The position numbers were made by a program, and so were the translations under genes. From Aquisphaera insulae (GTDB taxonomy: Bacteria; Planctomycetota; Planctomycetia; Isosphaerales; Isosphaeraceae), in NCBI RefSeq assembly GCF_011064615.1, contig NZ_JAALJH010000002.1:237607-301606 (forward strand): a DNA stretch of 64,000 bases, given 5' to 3'. Of this stretch, positions 63,604 through 64,000 are shown in pieces (within the stretch, counting starts at the first letter, position 1; each line of letters starts with the position of its first letter). The notes beneath the pieces were generated by a model that saw nothing but the letters and a program-made list of their open reading frames with translations, was not told the origin of the DNA and ran no database searches.

Positions 63604-64000
63604 CGCGCGCCCCTTTCCCTTAAGAAGACGATGGAGCCTAGAGGTTTCAGTCCGAGACCGACCACGAGTCCGAATTCGTCGTCAGGCTCACGGTGCTTTC
63701 TTAGAACGACCCGATCCCCCACTCGGCCGGTCAGCATGCGGATACCCGCCTTCTACAGCCCCGCTGTCCGTGGGAGGGCGTCGTTTTTCCAGGAGCGGGG
63801 CCGAATGAAGCGAGCGGGCCAGAGAACACGGTGACTTCTTGGATCGCGACGAATTTGCCGGCGGCCTTCAGCGTGTCGCCCGCCGTCTGCATCGTTGGGC
63901 GTTCGAGCGGTGGGAGCTCGTGGCGCGTTGGGTGCGGTTCGTTCACGGTTTCCAAGGGAATCCTAGGTCAGATTTCGCGGATCGAGCCGCGAAGTGTCAT
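63604..64000. other. 397-base window end with one weak open frame
   Basis: On the minus strand a frame starting GTG at 63946 (MNEPHPTRHELPPLERPTMQ, then TAGDTLKAAGKFVAIQEV) runs to 63731. It has good codon usage for its first 45 codons and may be a small gene, but I cannot support it strongly. A separate minus-strand frame entering from the right edge ends at a TGA near 63968 (...TLRGSIREI) and could be the tail of a gene outside the window. Confidence 0.3.

Overview
The window comes from a high-GC bacterium of the phylum Planctomycetota, most likely an Isosphaeraceae-type lineage. The signs are two copies of the planctomycete pair 'Planctomycete cytochrome C / DUF1549 / DUF1553 protein plus DUF1501 protein', a DUF1559 pilin-like protein behind a tiny lipoprotein, an HU protein with a Lys/Ala/Pro-rich N-terminal extension, a large secreted protein with an Arg-rich 'LEAVEPRQLL' N-terminus, and many exported proteins of unknown function. 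The taxonomic call is inferred from gene content. No rRNA, tRNA, CRISPR array or intact transposase was recognised.

Layout. 1-3.9 kb: the tail of an OPT-family transporter, a Cys-rich HEAT-like protein, a membrane protein and an AI-2E family permease. 4.0-5.4 kb: a short SelW/Rdx-type selenoprotein gene read through an in-frame TGA (CxxU), followed at once by selD. 5.4-13.6 kb: a TPR protein, the P-protein (chorismate mutase/prephenate dehydratase), an unusual HAD phosphatase-P-loop ATPase fusion, two secreted/anchored proteins, gamma-glutamyltransferase and HU. 13.7-19.0 kb (minus strand): a large secreted glycoside-hydrolase-like protein, a protein-L-isoaspartate methyltransferase with a signal peptide, an ankyrin protein and a dihaem cytochrome resembling TsdA. 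19.3-22.2 kb: the sulfate-activation operon cysD-cysNC. 22.3-37.2 kb: the two DUF1549/1553-DUF1501 modules, with an ankyrin protein, a beta-propeller-like surface protein, a zinc-ribbon orphan and a YncE-phosphoesterase fusion between them.

37.2-49 kb: a frameshifted gene remnant, a KUP potassium transporter, a P1-family (DmpA/BapA) peptidase, the lipoprotein/DUF1559 pair, a thioredoxin-fold protein lacking CxxC, PPi-type phosphofructokinase, a ceramidase-family membrane protein and an ABC-2 exporter. 49-52.4 kb: a phosphoesterase, aroC and purC. 52.5-54.2 kb is a small accessory island of orphan genes: two short genes begin just after GTTAGGC/GTTAGGT motifs like the 3' ends of integron attC sites, and a clearly lower-GC lipoprotein gene is flanked by a 12-bp inverted repeat. 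54.3-64 kb: a C45-family acyltransferase/peptidase, guaA, a small membrane protein, a metallophosphoesterase, proC, an NTF2-like secreted protein coupled to a protein carrying seven 11-residue Asn/Val repeats, and a diguanylate-cyclase-like protein whose GGDEF motif is destroyed.

Most of the window is core metabolism (sulfate activation; Phe, chorismate, Pro, purine and GMP synthesis; glycolysis) mixed with planctomycete envelope proteins. The most informative items are the TGA-interrupted selenoprotein with a plausible bacterial SECIS hairpin beside selD, the HAD-ATPase fusion, the exported SAM-dependent repair enzyme, the altered APS-kinase and GGDEF active sites, and the cassette-like island at 52.5-54.2 kb.
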